The position numbers were made by a program, and so were the translations under genes. Shown here piece after piece: positions 1 through 8,714 of a stretch of 37,935 nt of DNA. How positions within the stretch are numbered: the stretch's first letter is position 1; each line of letters begins with the position of its first letter. A model generated the notes under the pieces. That model worked only from the letters and a program-made list of their open reading frames with translations, was not told where the DNA came from and did no database searches. Source of the DNA: Flavobacteriales bacterium UBA952 (GTDB taxonomy: Bacteria > Bacteroidota > Bacteroidia > Flavobacteriales_D > Crocinitomicaceae); assembly GCA_905182495.1 (NCBI GenBank), contig CAJJBU010000019.1:1-37935 (forward strand). Reading direction: 5' to 3'.

Positions 1-290
1 TGCGATTTGTAAAAATTATTCAATTTTACTGTTCTTCTGGCTTTAGGTACAATTGCATTATTATTGCACAGTTTTGTATATTGTTCTATATCTATAAAAC
101 CCATATTAACTTTACATTGACAACATGGACAATCAACTCCTTGTTTAGGTAAATAGTTATCTATTTTAAATCTATATTTTTCATTTAATAAAATACATTG
201 ACAGACATTTATATCTAGTTTAATTGGTGAAGGTGTATTATTATACTCGTTAATACTAGAACGTCTTTTTGATAGAAGAGTAGGTAACAT
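1..290 (-). CDS. Cys-rich hypothetical protein, 3' end outside window
   Basis: A minus-strand frame opens with ATG at 290 and runs off the left edge without a stop, giving at least 96 residues. It is not recognised as a known family. Cysteines are paired as C30-x-C32 and then as a tight group C54, C56, C57, C59 (CPCCQC), which suggests one zinc-binding site. The N-terminus is basic and Ser/Arg-rich. A minus-oriented AAATTTGAT promoter copy lies about 40 nt upstream (329-339), and the divergent broken gene starting at 422 shares the intergenic space. Function unknown; the frame and promoter support a real gene. Confidence 0.6.
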   Translation of the reverse strand, partial: MLPTLLSKRRSSINEYNNTPSPIKLDINVCQCILLNEKYRFKIDNYLPKQGVDCPCCQCKVNMGFIDIEQYTKLCNNNAIVPKARRTVKLNNFYKS

Positions 291-328
291 GTAAAGTTTG
301 TGAATAAAAATTCCTAAAATTATAAGCT

Positions 329-339
329 ATCAAATTTTT
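329..339 (-). promoter_or_regulatory. Early-type promoter motif, minus orientation
   Basis: ATCAAATTTTT on the plus strand, which is AAAAATTTGAT on the minus strand, about 40 nt before the ATG at 290. Same motif as before many other genes in the window. Confidence 0.6.
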
Positions 340-364
340 AAATGAACTCTTTAAATACAATTAT

Positions 365-374
365 AAAAATTTGA
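365..374 (+). promoter_or_regulatory. Early-type promoter motif, plus orientation
   Basis: AAAAATTTGA about 48 nt before the ATG at 422. It lacks the final T of the usual AAAATTTGAT. Confidence 0.55.
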
Positions 375-421
375 CGCTTAAAATCATTTAAACATTTCTC
401 GATATAAATTTATATAACACT

Positions 422-1464
422 ATGAGCCAATCAAGATTTCTAAGCAAAGAATATGCCCTACCTTTATTGAAAACTAAGTTATCTCTCCAGGAATCCAATA
501 TATATTTTAATTTTAATAGCGACGATATGCCTGAATGGGCTCATATTTCAATTGAATTAGTAGATAGAATTGTAAATGTAAATAATTATAATTGTCATTT
601 TCATAATTTACAAGTTGTAGGTTTAAGTATTAATACTTCAATTCACGCGACACTATTTTATAATGGTAATGTAGAAAGGCAAGAAGTATTTATTACGCCA
701 GCAGAGCTTAATAAATTTTGGTTTGACTCGGTTGACAAATATGAAGAATTGGTTTCGTATACTAACTCAAATAAGTTTGACATAGCGTCTGAAAGACTTA
801 ATAAAATCAAATCTTTAGAAGGTAGAATTGAGGGACTTAGTTTTGGAAAAAAAAACGATATGGAGCGATTATGCTGCTGAATTAGAAACAGAAATTATTC
901 GAAAGAATAACACTAATAATGAACTAAGAATTTCGTGGAAGACTGGACCAGGACGAATTGAAAAAAATGTCCTAAAATGTTGCATTGCTCAAGACCAGTA
1001 TACAACCAAGCTGAAATCGAAATTACATCAAAAAAGAAGTCGAGTTTGAAAATTTCAAAACTGCTTCGAGTGTAGCCAATAATTGTATGGATTATAGTAA
1101 TGAATATTTTGATCTTTGTAAAAAAATTTAGTGATATTTCTAATATTGTAAATAATAATAGTAATTATGTGGAACAACAGGTTAATATCGGCAATACAGG
1201 AAATTCGGTTAGATTGTTCACCATCTCAATATTCACCACCTCATTGTTGTTCTACTTCAGATTGCCTAACACCTGGAAAAGAATACAATTGTCTGTCCCC
1301 AGAGGTAAAATATAATGCGGGACCAAAAATTACTGACTATTATACCCCGATTAGTAATTTCTATACAAGAATTGAACTATCAGTCACATGTAAATTCTCC
1401 TAAAAAACCAAATATATCATTCAAGATTACCGACAATGCTAATAATACATATTGGAAACGATAA
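422..1464 (+). pseudogene. Broken hypothetical gene, at least four frame changes
   Basis: The ATG at 422 opens 152 codons, but coding-like sequence continues after that stop in successive other frames to a TAA at 1462-1464. Frame changes are needed near the nine-A run at about 847-855, near 1030, near 1126 (AAAAAATTT), near 1210 and near 1395. The pieces read sensibly in order (for example SVANNCMDYSNEYFDLC around 1070-1120 and PPHCCSTSDCLTPGKEYNC around 1230-1300). Joined, they would give a protein of roughly 340 residues with a Cys-rich C-terminal third. The family is not recognised. Most breaks sit at or near homopolymers, so either indel errors in the assembly or a gene in decay would explain them. 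Confidence 0.6.
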
Positions 1465-1531
1465 ATATTATAATTTATTAATAGTTTTTATTGACAAAAG
1501 TATTTAAAGACATCTTTAAATATTTTTTTAT

Positions 1532-1797
1532 ATGGCCTCCTACCAGTACGATCTAGCAATTTCAAAATTTGAAGCCAGAAAGGCTCTATTCAGTTGTTTT
1601 GACGAAGATAAAAAAAATTAAATAATTCACTATTGTTTCACAAAATTATTATTATAAGTGAAAATGATTCAAATATTAAATTAGCAAATGAATTACATAC
1701 TTTTTTTAGAGAAAAAGGGTATAGAATTGTGACGCTAGATGAAGAAGATGATTTCACAAAACATCTTGTATCTAAAGAAATTAAAGATGTTGAATAA
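1532..1797 (+). pseudogene. Short hypothetical gene with one frameshift
   Basis: The ATG at 1532 opens 29 codons that stop just after an eight-A run at 1610-1617. Shifting frame at the run continues the reading for about 60 further codons to TAA at 1795-1797, through a segment like NDSNIKLANELHTFFREKGY. The product would be about 88 residues. The second part has an alternating helix/strand look (IIIISEND...YRIVTLDEED) like a small alpha/beta domain, but no family is recognised. Nine or six A in the run would restore the frame, so a homopolymer indel is the simplest explanation. Confidence 0.5.
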
Positions 1798-1917
1798 TCT
1801 GATTTTTGTAAATACAGCTCGCTTTATTTTACTTGTTATAGTTCAAGTACTCCTCTTAAATCAAATAAACGTTAATAAATTTGATTATACACTGTCATTA
1901 ATATCCTGGTATTAATT

Positions 1918-2181
1918 ATGTTTAATTTACCAATAGAACTTCAATGTATTATCTTCGAATTTGATACAACTTTTCGATATATTAATTGGAGCAAAGTAAC
2001 AGCACAAATTAAAAGAAATGGAAAGAATTATCCACATTATTTTGCGGGTGTAAACGTGTATAGATATAAAAAAAACTACCAATATATCTTCTCAAAATCA
2101 TATAGATATAATAATTGGATAGATGACATTATTTCTGGTTATCAACCTCTTTATTCGCACAGATATAGTATTCTTCAATAA
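1918..2181 (+). CDS. Small protein with F-box-like N-terminus
   Basis: An 87-residue frame with ATG at 1918. The first residues (LPIELQCIIFEFD) resemble the LPxEL...I..D opening of F-box-like proteins that are abundant in klosneuviruses and mimiviruses, where they are thought to recruit SCF ubiquitin ligase. The rest is rich in Tyr, Asn and Lys (RYKKNYQYIF, SYRYNNWIDD) and shows no repeat domain. No clear AAAATTTGAT lies just upstream. The F-box reading is tentative: the motif is short and only the start of a canonical F-box is visible. Confidence 0.55.
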   Translation: MFNLPIELQCIIFEFDTTFRYINWSKVTAQIKRNGKNYPHYFAGVNVYRYKKNYQYIFSKSYRYNNWIDDIISGYQPLYSHRYSILQ

Positions 2182-2423
2182 AACAAGGAGGTCATTTTTA
2201 GAATGTTGACAACTATTTTAGTAAGTATTTAGCTTACGCTCCACCAGATTGTACAATAATCTGTATGTCATTCATAGAGATTTGCCATACTAAGAACACC
2301 ATTCGAAATAAGTATTTACTCATGTCCCAGTGCTGTATTTGGTCAAACCCCTATCGTATCAATTTAAAACTTTTAACGTCAGCTATATACATATGAATTC
2401 AGATACAGTTTCCAAAATACATA
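2182..2423. other. Gene-free stretch, possible decayed coding
   Basis: No convincing gene. One plus-strand frame stays open for about 55 codons from near 2230 to a TGA near 2395 but has no suitable ATG at its start and no recognisable motif. It may be a remnant. Confidence 0.3.
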
Positions 2424-2564
2424 CTATGTAATCATACCATTAATAATTGCCAAAGTCATAATAGCTAAAACAGGCTTCTGATTAGGAAGACCTGTTATTT
2501 GATAATTTGACTGAATGATTAAAATTAGCTGCTCTCTTGAGTTGCATAGCGATAAAAAACACAT
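2424..2564 (-). CDS. Small hydrophobic ORF, 46 residues
   Basis: A minus-strand frame with ATG at 2564 and TAG at 2424-2426. It encodes 46 residues with hydrophobic stretches at both ends (CFLSLC near the start, VLAIMTLAIINGMI at the end), so a small membrane peptide is possible. The plus-strand sequence at 2470-2495 also forms a hairpin (ACAGG-CTTC paired with GAAG-CCTGT, one bulged A), which could instead be a 3' signal for the neighbouring gene. It lies 27 nt from the stop of the four-TM gene. Either a short gene or a remnant; no family recognised. Confidence 0.3.
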   Translation of the reverse strand: MCFLSLCNSREQLILIIQSNYQITGLPNQKPVLAIMTLAIINGMIT

Positions 2565-2590
2565 TTTAACGGATAATTCAATCATAATTT

Positions 2591-3091
2591 TTAAACGTTA
2601 TTTATATTTGAAAGAGTTTTTTTACGTGTTTCTTTATATTTATGAATTGTATATTTATCTATTAGTTTTATAATAATATAGATAATATTTGCTATATTTG
2701 TAATTATAGAAATCACTGTTTGAGTGATAAATAATCCATTTGAAAATGTCACTGATTCAATATTCGATATATCATTACATACTAACTGGTGGAGTTCTAT
2801 ATAACCCCATATAGTTAATGCTAAATTTATTACACACGCAACTATATATATTTTAAACAAATGATTAAAATTATTATAAATACTATGAGTGATCGACATC
2901 ATGATAATGATGTAGCATAATATTGATGTTAGTAAATAAACATGTATATTCGTATATGCGCATTTTTGATGAACGTATCTATTTTCATTTAAAACTCTAA
3001 ATGCTTCAGTGCAGAGGTATAATATCATGGTTAATAATAATAACATTATAACATGTTTTATACAATTAAATTGGTCATATAGGTAAGACAT
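2591..3091 (-). CDS. Four-TM membrane protein
   Basis: A 166-residue protein with ATG at 3091. Four hydrophobic segments are visible at about residues 13-28, 50-68, 79-97 and 119-142, joined by short loops, followed by a basic C-terminal tail rich in Lys and Thr. This pattern fits a small integral membrane protein of a viral or host membrane. Two cysteines (C44, C105) flank loops. It lies directly downstream of the RING gene at 3135, 43 nt away, on the same strand. No family is recognised and the function is unknown. Confidence 0.6.
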   Translation of the reverse strand: MSYLYDQFNCIKHVIMLLLLTMILYLCTEAFRVLNENRYVHQKCAYTNIHVYLLTSILCYIIIMMSITHSIYNNFNHLFKIYIVACVINLALTIWGYIELHQLVCNDISNIESVTFSNGLFITQTVISIITNIANIIYIIIKLIDKYTIHKYKETRKKTLSNINNV

Positions 3092-3134
3092 TCGGAACTT
3101 AATAAAAAAAGTTACGGCAAATTAACATCAAATT

Positions 3135-3692
3135 TCAAATATTTTTATGTTTTTTTTGATATATGATAGTCTCTTTGTTTCTCACTGAGTAAAACGTATT
3201 TTTATTACAATGTGGGCAAACTGCGTTAATTCGAGATTTGGCTCTTCTAATAGTTTCTTTCCGCTTTTCTAAGGCTTTTTCATCTTTTATTTTATTCAAT
3301 TTTTTCTTGTCTTTTAATAGTTTATAGTCATTACAGATTTGTCTATATAATACTGCGAATTGATGACCAGATGTTAAAGCTCTTTCTAAATTACTACGCC
3401 ATTCATGTGTAAATTGCGCAAAGCTATCCATATTGCCCCTAATTTCACTTGAACCAAAAGTTTTTAGGATGCCAACTGATTGTGCTCTACACATGGGACA
3501 TGAAAATCCATTTTTACGTGTATGTTTATCTAAGCAAATTTCACACATTCCATGACCGCATCTTAATAATGACATATCTGGATATGTTTTATGATGCCAT
3601 TGTGGAACTCTTAATGAAAAATATGCTGATTCGTAGCATATATCACATTTATTAACTTTAGCATTAACATTACAGTAAACATGTTCGGTCAT
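3135..3692 (-). CDS. RING-finger protein, probable E3 ubiquitin ligase
   Basis: The frame extends upstream to a TTG, but the first ATG is at 3692, giving 185 residues. The N-terminal part holds a complete C3HC4 RING: C16-x2-C19, C45-x-H47-x2-C50-x2-C53, C65-P-x-C68, with a long first loop. The middle is a Lys-rich helical region (residues about 120-150, likely coiled coil). A second small CxxC (C159-P-H-C162) near the C-terminus may be half of another zinc site. RING proteins of this class bring E2 enzymes to substrates, and viral versions redirect host ubiquitination. The promoter motif at 3729-3737 lies 37 nt upstream. Confidence 0.8.
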   Translation of the reverse strand: MTEHVYCNVNAKVNKCDICYESAYFSLRVPQWHHKTYPDMSLLRCGHGMCEICLDKHTRKNGFSCPMCRAQSVGILKTFGSSEIRGNMDSFAQFTHEWRSNLERALTSGHQFAVLYRQICNDYKLLKDKKKLNKIKDEKALEKRKETIRRAKSRINAVCPHCNKNTFYSVRNKETIIYQKKHKNI

Positions 3693-3728
3693 TGCCAATT
3701 TTAATGTTATAAAATAAAATGAGATTTC

Positions 3729-3737
3729 ATCAAATTT
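3729..3737 (-). promoter_or_regulatory. Early-type promoter motif before RING gene
   Basis: ATCAAATTT on plus, AAATTTGAT on minus, 37 nt before the ATG at 3692. Confidence 0.6.
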
Positions 3738-4113
3738 ATTTTATAAAAAATCCAGTATGAAGCTTTTTAACCATAGTCATTTTCAATAATTATAATTCAA
3801 TTTTAAAAAGTTATTTTAGTACTAGGTTTGATAATTTTTTTAAAAAGTTATTTTTTAAACTTATGTTTTTTAGTTTTTCCATTTTATTATAAAACATTTT
3901 TTCTTTGAGTTATTTTATTTGTTCTAACGAGATCTATTCGGAGAGGATTTATTATTAAATATTTTGGTTCATCCATTTAATTATATTAATTTTATATATT
4001 TATATAATTATATATTTATCTTACAAACCCTTTACTAGAAGTCCTTCTTGGATATACAATTCATAAATACTATTATTATCATGGGATCCTTGACTATTAT
4101 CATGTGAAAGGTT
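3738..4113. other. AT-rich intergenic region
   Basis: About 375 nt of very AT-rich sequence with repeated AAAAAGTTATTTT-like words at 3806-3853 and an ATATAATTATAT palindromic stretch near 4000. No gene is visible. Confidence 0.4.
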
Positions 4114-4614
4114 TCAATTTTTTGGAATATTATCTAATACATTTTTTAATGCTAATTCTAAAGGAGTAGTTGGTTCCCAGGTTAACCATTTTTCAGTGAC
4201 ATTATTAATTTCCAAACATTTTCCACATTTACAAGTGCTTTTACTAAACTTATGTATTATTTTATCATCTAATAAGTCCATTTCTTCATTATTTATTTGT
4301 TCCGTATCACTATCACTATATTCGTCAATTTCTTCATTGATAAATTCCTTCCATTTCTCCATTTTATCATTAACATCATTTCTATTTAAAAATTTGAATG
4401 TTTCATATTTTAAACATAGTTTTATATCCGCAGGAGTAATACCATTTCTACCACAATGAGTTACATATTCACTCGCAGTATTAAGAGCACATTCGGTAAA
4501 ACTTAAAACTAAAGACTGTATAAATAATACCATCTCAGGATTAGGACCAGTATCAGGCTGAACAAGGTTATTAAATCCTGATTTCATAAAGCTAAAATCT
4601 GTATTTCTATCCAT
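4114..4614 (-). CDS. Probable histone-fold protein with acidic and Cys-containing tail
   Basis: A 166-residue protein with ATG at 4614. Residues about 27-75 look like the core of a histone fold. A long helix ends in ASEYVTHCGR, then comes a loop/strand ITPADIK and a third helix (LCLKYETFKFL). This matches the A..YA.HAGR...I..DI.LA pattern of archaeal histones and TAF-type histone-fold proteins. It is followed by a Lys/Glu-rich region, an acidic stretch (EYSDSDTEQ) and a small Cys cluster (CKCGKC near residue 130) that may bind zinc. In the cell it would act on DNA or in a transcription complex. The assignment rests on motif resemblance only; a coincidental helical protein cannot be excluded. 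Confidence 0.6.
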   Translation of the reverse strand: MDRNTDFSFMKSGFNNLVQPDTGPNPEMVLFIQSLVLSFTECALNTASEYVTHCGRNGITPADIKLCLKYETFKFLNRNDVNDKMEKWKEFINEEIDEYSDSDTEQINNEEMDLLDDKIIHKFSKSTCKCGKCLEINNVTEKWLTWEPTTPLELALKNVLDNIPKN

Positions 4615-4641
4615 ATAAATAATATTTGATTTAAAACTTTA

Positions 4642-4992
4642 AGTATCGATATTCAATGACTTAAATGATCTTGATATAATCAATCACGAATTAGGCATAT
4701 TTAACAGAATACTAGATTATTTGTATGGATATAATTCATCTAACATAAATTCTATAAATTTGATTTAAGTTTTTTAAATTTATTAAAATATAATATATCT
4801 AAGAAGTTTGAATCATCTTATTTAATGTTAATTTATTTCCAAAATAAAAAATATGGAAAAAATAGTACTGATATAGAAAAAAACCTAGTTAAATCGAAAT
4901 TGAATAAAAAGGGTAATAGAGTTAGATTTAAATCGAATACCGACTTAATATTAGGGAGTATGGATTCTCAAGCATCGACAATTGTAACATAA
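4642..4992 (+). pseudogene. Remnant of a hypothetical gene
   Basis: Two adjoining open stretches in different frames look coding. The first reads FNDLNDLDIINHELGIFNR onward until a TAA near 4765. The second is open from about 4740 to TAA at 4990-4992 and contains an ATG at 4825 followed by 55 Lys/Asn-rich residues. A frame change near 4745-4760 would join them. No start codon serves the whole and no family is recognised. The stop overlaps the promoter motif of the next gene. Confidence 0.4.
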
Positions 4993-5001
4993 AAATTTGA
5001 T
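4992..5001 (+). promoter_or_regulatory. Early-type promoter motif before U-box gene
   Basis: AAAATTTGAT exactly, about 54 nt before the ATG at 5055. Its position argues that the TTG-initiated frame at 4997 is not the true start of the downstream gene. Confidence 0.6.
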
Positions 5002-5054
5002 TAAATCATATTTCTTTTTAATTTTATTACAAAGATTTATCAAGTCTTCATCAC

Positions 5055-7256
5055 ATGGAAACGCTTCAACCGCAATTATTGAATCTATTGTATGTCCTAT
5101 ATCAGGTCTCCCAATGAAGGAACCTGTTCAAGGAACGGATGGGCATACGTATGAAAGATCTCAAATAGTTAAATGGCTAACGGAGAGAAAAGCTGTATCT
5201 CCAATGACCAATCTACCAATGAATGTATCGGATTTGAAAGTAAACGCAAATATTAGATATTTATGTGACAAGTATCATGCTGGTGATTTTGGAACTGTTG
5301 AACGGCAAAATCCTAAAGTATTAGAAGTTACTAATTTTAAATTAGAATCAACTCTACAGATTAATGAAACGGATGAAAATACTCACATGTTTTCATTTGG
5401 TATTGCAAAAGAGGGACAATTGACATTAGATAATCTACCAGGAATTGATCTGATTATTGTAGAGGATCGTTCTGGTTCAACAGCGTCTGAAACATCAACT
5501 CAAGATAGTAGTGGAAAAATCTTGGAAGTTGGATTCTCTATTAACGATATTACAAATCATGCAGCTAAAACAGTTAGTTCATCATTGCGAGCGGTTGACA
5601 GACTAGGTATTATTGCGTTTGATGATAAAATCGAAGAAATCCAGAGTCTCCAATCACTGATAAAATTGAATAAATCAAGTGCTATTGGAAAAATTGATAG
5701 TATAGAATTAACCGTATTAGTTTTATTTATGGCGGAGTTTTGGCAGCTTTAGAAATGCTTGATATCAGAAAGGACAAGACACGTCAGTCTGCAATTATCG
5801 CGTGTACAGATGGTCTACCGAACGTTAGTCCTGCACGAGGAGAAGTAGATACATTGAAGGTCCTTAGGGAGTCAAAAAACTTTTCAACTCCTATATATAT
5901 GATGGGATTTGGATATAATTTGAAAAGTGGACTATTATATAATATGTCCAAAGAGGGTAATGCTGCTACAGCGCATATTCCGGATGGTGGAATGGTAGGA
6001 ACAGTATTTAGTAACTTTCTGGCAAATATTATGGCGACTGCGTGTTCAAATCTTCAATTACATATTTCAACTATAGAGAAAGACTTTGATATTAGTTCTA
6101 ATTGTAAGCTACTTGGAGACTTTCCATTCAAAGTTACTAATAATAATATAACAATTAATATTGGGTCTGTTCAATTTGAACAGACCAGAGATATTATGAT
6201 CAAGGGTCTTCCACAATACTACAAGTATCATTTTACGTATCACATTGCTGGTAAAGACTATCAATCTGACGAATATGTGGTGAATAGTCAAGATATTGAA
6301 TATTATGTTGAAGATACAAATGAAAACTATTCATATAATAAGCTCCGACTTCAGATTTGCGACAAATTAAGAGAAGCTATCGAATATAAGAAATCTCGTG
6401 TCTCAAGTAATCATGGCCCTCCAGGGAACACTATTCACCTTTATAATAGTATCATTTCAACAATTGAGCAACATACCGATACTAAATCGCTTGCGTTAGC
6501 AAAGACTGTTCGTGATCAGGTTTATATGGTATTAGGTTCGAACGAACCTGCTCACCAATCTTATTTTAGCAAGTGGGGAGAATATTATCTTGACCAGTTA
6601 TCGAGTGCTTTGCTTAGACAATTCTCTCCAAATTTTAAGGATGACGCTTGTAAAGTATTTAGTAATGATTGTTTTGATATGTTGGTTAATCATGTCGCAA
6701 ATATCTTTGATAGTCTACCTCCACCAGTGCCATCTATTAAGAAATATAATAGAGAAATCGGCTCATATCAGTCGGGTCCAGGAGTTAGTTCAATGTCGAG
6801 TTTCAATCGGGCGGATAATGGATGTTGGACAGGAGACTCTCAAATTCTAATGAGTACGCTTCTTTTTGAAGTTCTTCCATATAACTAGGAGATACAGTTG
6901 TTACTCTCCAAGCGCATTTTATTGCTGCAGCTAAAGGGTTTATACGTGTAAAGACAGTTGTGGTTACCACACAGGATAATTCATCGGTGAAGCTTACAAT
7001 TTTACCTGGTGGGGGTAAGGCAACTAGTTGGCATCCATTTATGGATGTCGATGGCACATGGGCATTTCCAGCAGAGAAATATAAAGAAAATGTAGGAACT
7101 TATACGTGTACAAAACTATATAATCGTATTCTAGCGAATTACCACGTTGTAATTATCGGAGGAACTCCATGTCTTGCGACTTGTGTCTACGGGTTTACCG
7201 CATGGTACTTCTGAGTCCATCATCCTTATTTGGTCACTATTGACCATATCTATTGA
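5055..7256 (+). pseudogene. U-box / VWA / Vint (Hint-type) protein, frame-broken
   Basis: Three domains can be read in order across several frames. In the first frame (open from 4997, no early ATG) a U-box begins at CPISGLPM and includes DGHTYER and SPMTN (about 5090-5270). Then comes a VWA domain with MIDAS residues in IIVEDRSGS. A frame change near 5710 leads into YGGVLAALEMLDIR and ACTDGLPN and on to a C-terminal segment starting with GCWTGDSQILM. That cysteine is the expected first residue of a Hint/Vint self-processing domain. After another frame change near 6870 the domain continues with GDTVV, SWHPF (the conserved His) and LYNRILANYHVVIIGG. A stop at 7212 and a further VHHPY fragment close it. 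The ATG at 5055 would need one more shift to enter the U-box. Such proteins are known in ciliates, fungi and some giant viruses. Here the gene looks inactivated, unless the indels are artefacts. Confidence 0.75.
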
Positions 7257-7439
7257 GGCTCTATTGGCTTGTCCCGATTATAGTACTGGCATTGGTAATG
7301 CCAACTCGTCCCTATATTATTAGAACTGGAAGCATTAGAATTACATGATGCTGGTCCAGATTCTACAGATGGACGTGATATGCCATCGTATGTTTTAAAG
7401 TACTTTTTCCAAGTCATAATTCATTCCTAGTTCTTCAAT

Positions 7440-7748
7440 TTATATTAATAATGAAGATTATTCTGCTAATGGTGAGATTGATGATCTTGTATTACCATAA
7501 TATCTTTTGGTTTAGAAATTAAAACTAAAAGTAAGCCTAAGATTAAAATAAACATACCACCTTTTTTAGCAACATTGATAATACTTTGTAATAAACATCT
7601 ACATCATTGGTTAATATCTTTTATTTTATTAACAATCGTATTTTATATTAATAATGATAGTGGTTTATGTTATATACTCGAGGGATTCTTCACCAGTTTG
7701 ATTCTTCATGGTTTATTATATAAAGATTGTTTTGATTTTGATGTTTAA
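7440..7748 (+). pseudogene. Remnant of a membrane-protein gene
   Basis: A short coding-like stretch (NNEDYSANGEIDDLVLP, ending at the TAA near 7500) is followed, in another frame, by about 80 open codons from about 7500 to TAA at 7746-7748. That second part has hydrophobic segments (PPFLATLIILC, LISFILLTIVFYI and a third near the end) and no usable ATG. Together they look like one small membrane protein split by a frameshift. Between 7257 and 7440 only scattered open pieces are visible (one encodes LHDAGPDSTDGRDMPSY), possibly the tail of the upstream Vint gene. Confidence 0.4.
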
Positions 7749-7789
7749 TTTATCTTCATTAAAATGTCAAATTGTTGTATTTATATAGA

Positions 7790-8029
7790 ATGTCTTCTTT
7801 CAGTAGAGTATTAGGTATTAATTATATGAATGCCAAAGTATATCATAGAGGTATTTATGATAAAATTAAACCAATTGACTCTATTTGTATAATTTGTAAT
7901 ACTAGGAATAATTATATTAGATTAAATACATGTTGTTATTCTTGTTTTGAAACTAAATTAAAAAATATTGTTAAAATTAATACTAAACCTAAAAAATTAT
8001 TTAGCCTTAATTTTATAAAAAATATGTAG
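7790..8029 (+). CDS. Small zinc-finger-like protein
   Basis: The open frame begins at a TTG, but the first ATG is at 7790, giving 79 residues. It contains CIICN, then CCYSCFETK 17 residues later, a C-x2-C ... C-x2-C arrangement that could hold one zinc ion. The C-terminus is strongly basic (KPKKLF). Similar tiny CxxC...CxxC proteins are common among giant-virus orphan genes. Function unknown. Confidence 0.55.
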   Translation: MSSFSRVLGINYMNAKVYHRGIYDKIKPIDSICIICNTRNNYIRLNTCCYSCFETKLKNIVKINTKPKKLFSLNFIKNM

Positions 8030-8044
8030 GTATAATAAAAAAGA

Positions 8045-8146
8045 CTAACTATTAAGCGTCAGTGATTTTATTCCAAGTATAATATCTTTACCATTAGGTC
8101 CTACTATAATTACTATATAGTCTTTGTATAATAAACTATTATATCC
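8045..8146 (-). other. Coding-like remnant, minus strand
   Basis: Thirty-four open codons without ATG, reading YKDYIVIIVGPNGKDIILGI before a TAG at 8045-8047. Probably a leftover 3' end of a lost or truncated gene. Confidence 0.3.
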
Positions 8147-8165
8147 CTATTTTACACACAAATCT

Positions 8166-8612
8166 CTAACACAAGTCTGCTAAATTAAATTTCCCAAATA
8201 TATGGTTGGTGCCTGTCATAACCACGTATTCAAAGACCGCATTTACTATCTCTAGAGGCAATCTCTTAATTCTTACCAACTCAAGCCACAAAGCCTTCTC
8301 TTCACGTTTTAATACCCCTTCTTGAATGTGTTTTTGAAATTCATTTATTAAATCCTGTCTTCTGTGACTAAATATAGGTCTGAATATTTTTCTATTTGAA
8401 TTCAATCTATATCCAACGCATAAATTTTTACTTGTTTTCCAAAACGCATCTTTCGAATTTACTAATGGATGGTTTTGACAATGCCTGTCGATGGCCCTCC
8501 GATTACTAAATAACTCCCTATATTTTTCCGCTTCACTTGTAGATAATTCTAAAATCACTTCTTCCCAATCAGGGGTGATTGTTATTCGTCGATATTGGAA
8601 AATATTCATCAT
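8166..8612 (-). CDS. Hypothetical protein
   Basis: A 148-residue protein with two adjacent ATGs (8612 and 8609). It is rich in Arg and Glu and mostly helical in appearance, with a WEEVILELSTSEAEKYRELF start. A segment near residue 118 (RLPLEIVNAVFEYV) resembles an F-box opening but sits in the C-terminal part rather than the N-terminal part. No domain is firmly recognised. Its downstream neighbour on the same strand is only a remnant. Confidence 0.5.
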   Translation of the reverse strand: MMNIFQYRRITITPDWEEVILELSTSEAEKYRELFSNRRAIDRHCQNHPLVNSKDAFWKTSKNLCVGYRLNSNRKIFRPIFSHRRQDLINEFQKHIQEGVLKREEKALWLELVRIKRLPLEIVNAVFEYVVMTGTNHIFGKFNLADLC

Positions 8613-8714
8613 TTTAGATATAATTATTACTCACATAATATCGTGCCGTAACAGTCAAATTTTTTTTACACGGAAAAACTAATCACATAAGGATAACGCA
8701 TAATTAAAATATAA

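Noticed and set aside
4997..5054. TTG start for the U-box gene
   Set aside because: The TTG lies inside the AAAATTTGAT promoter motif, and non-ATG starts are not expected in this group of viruses.
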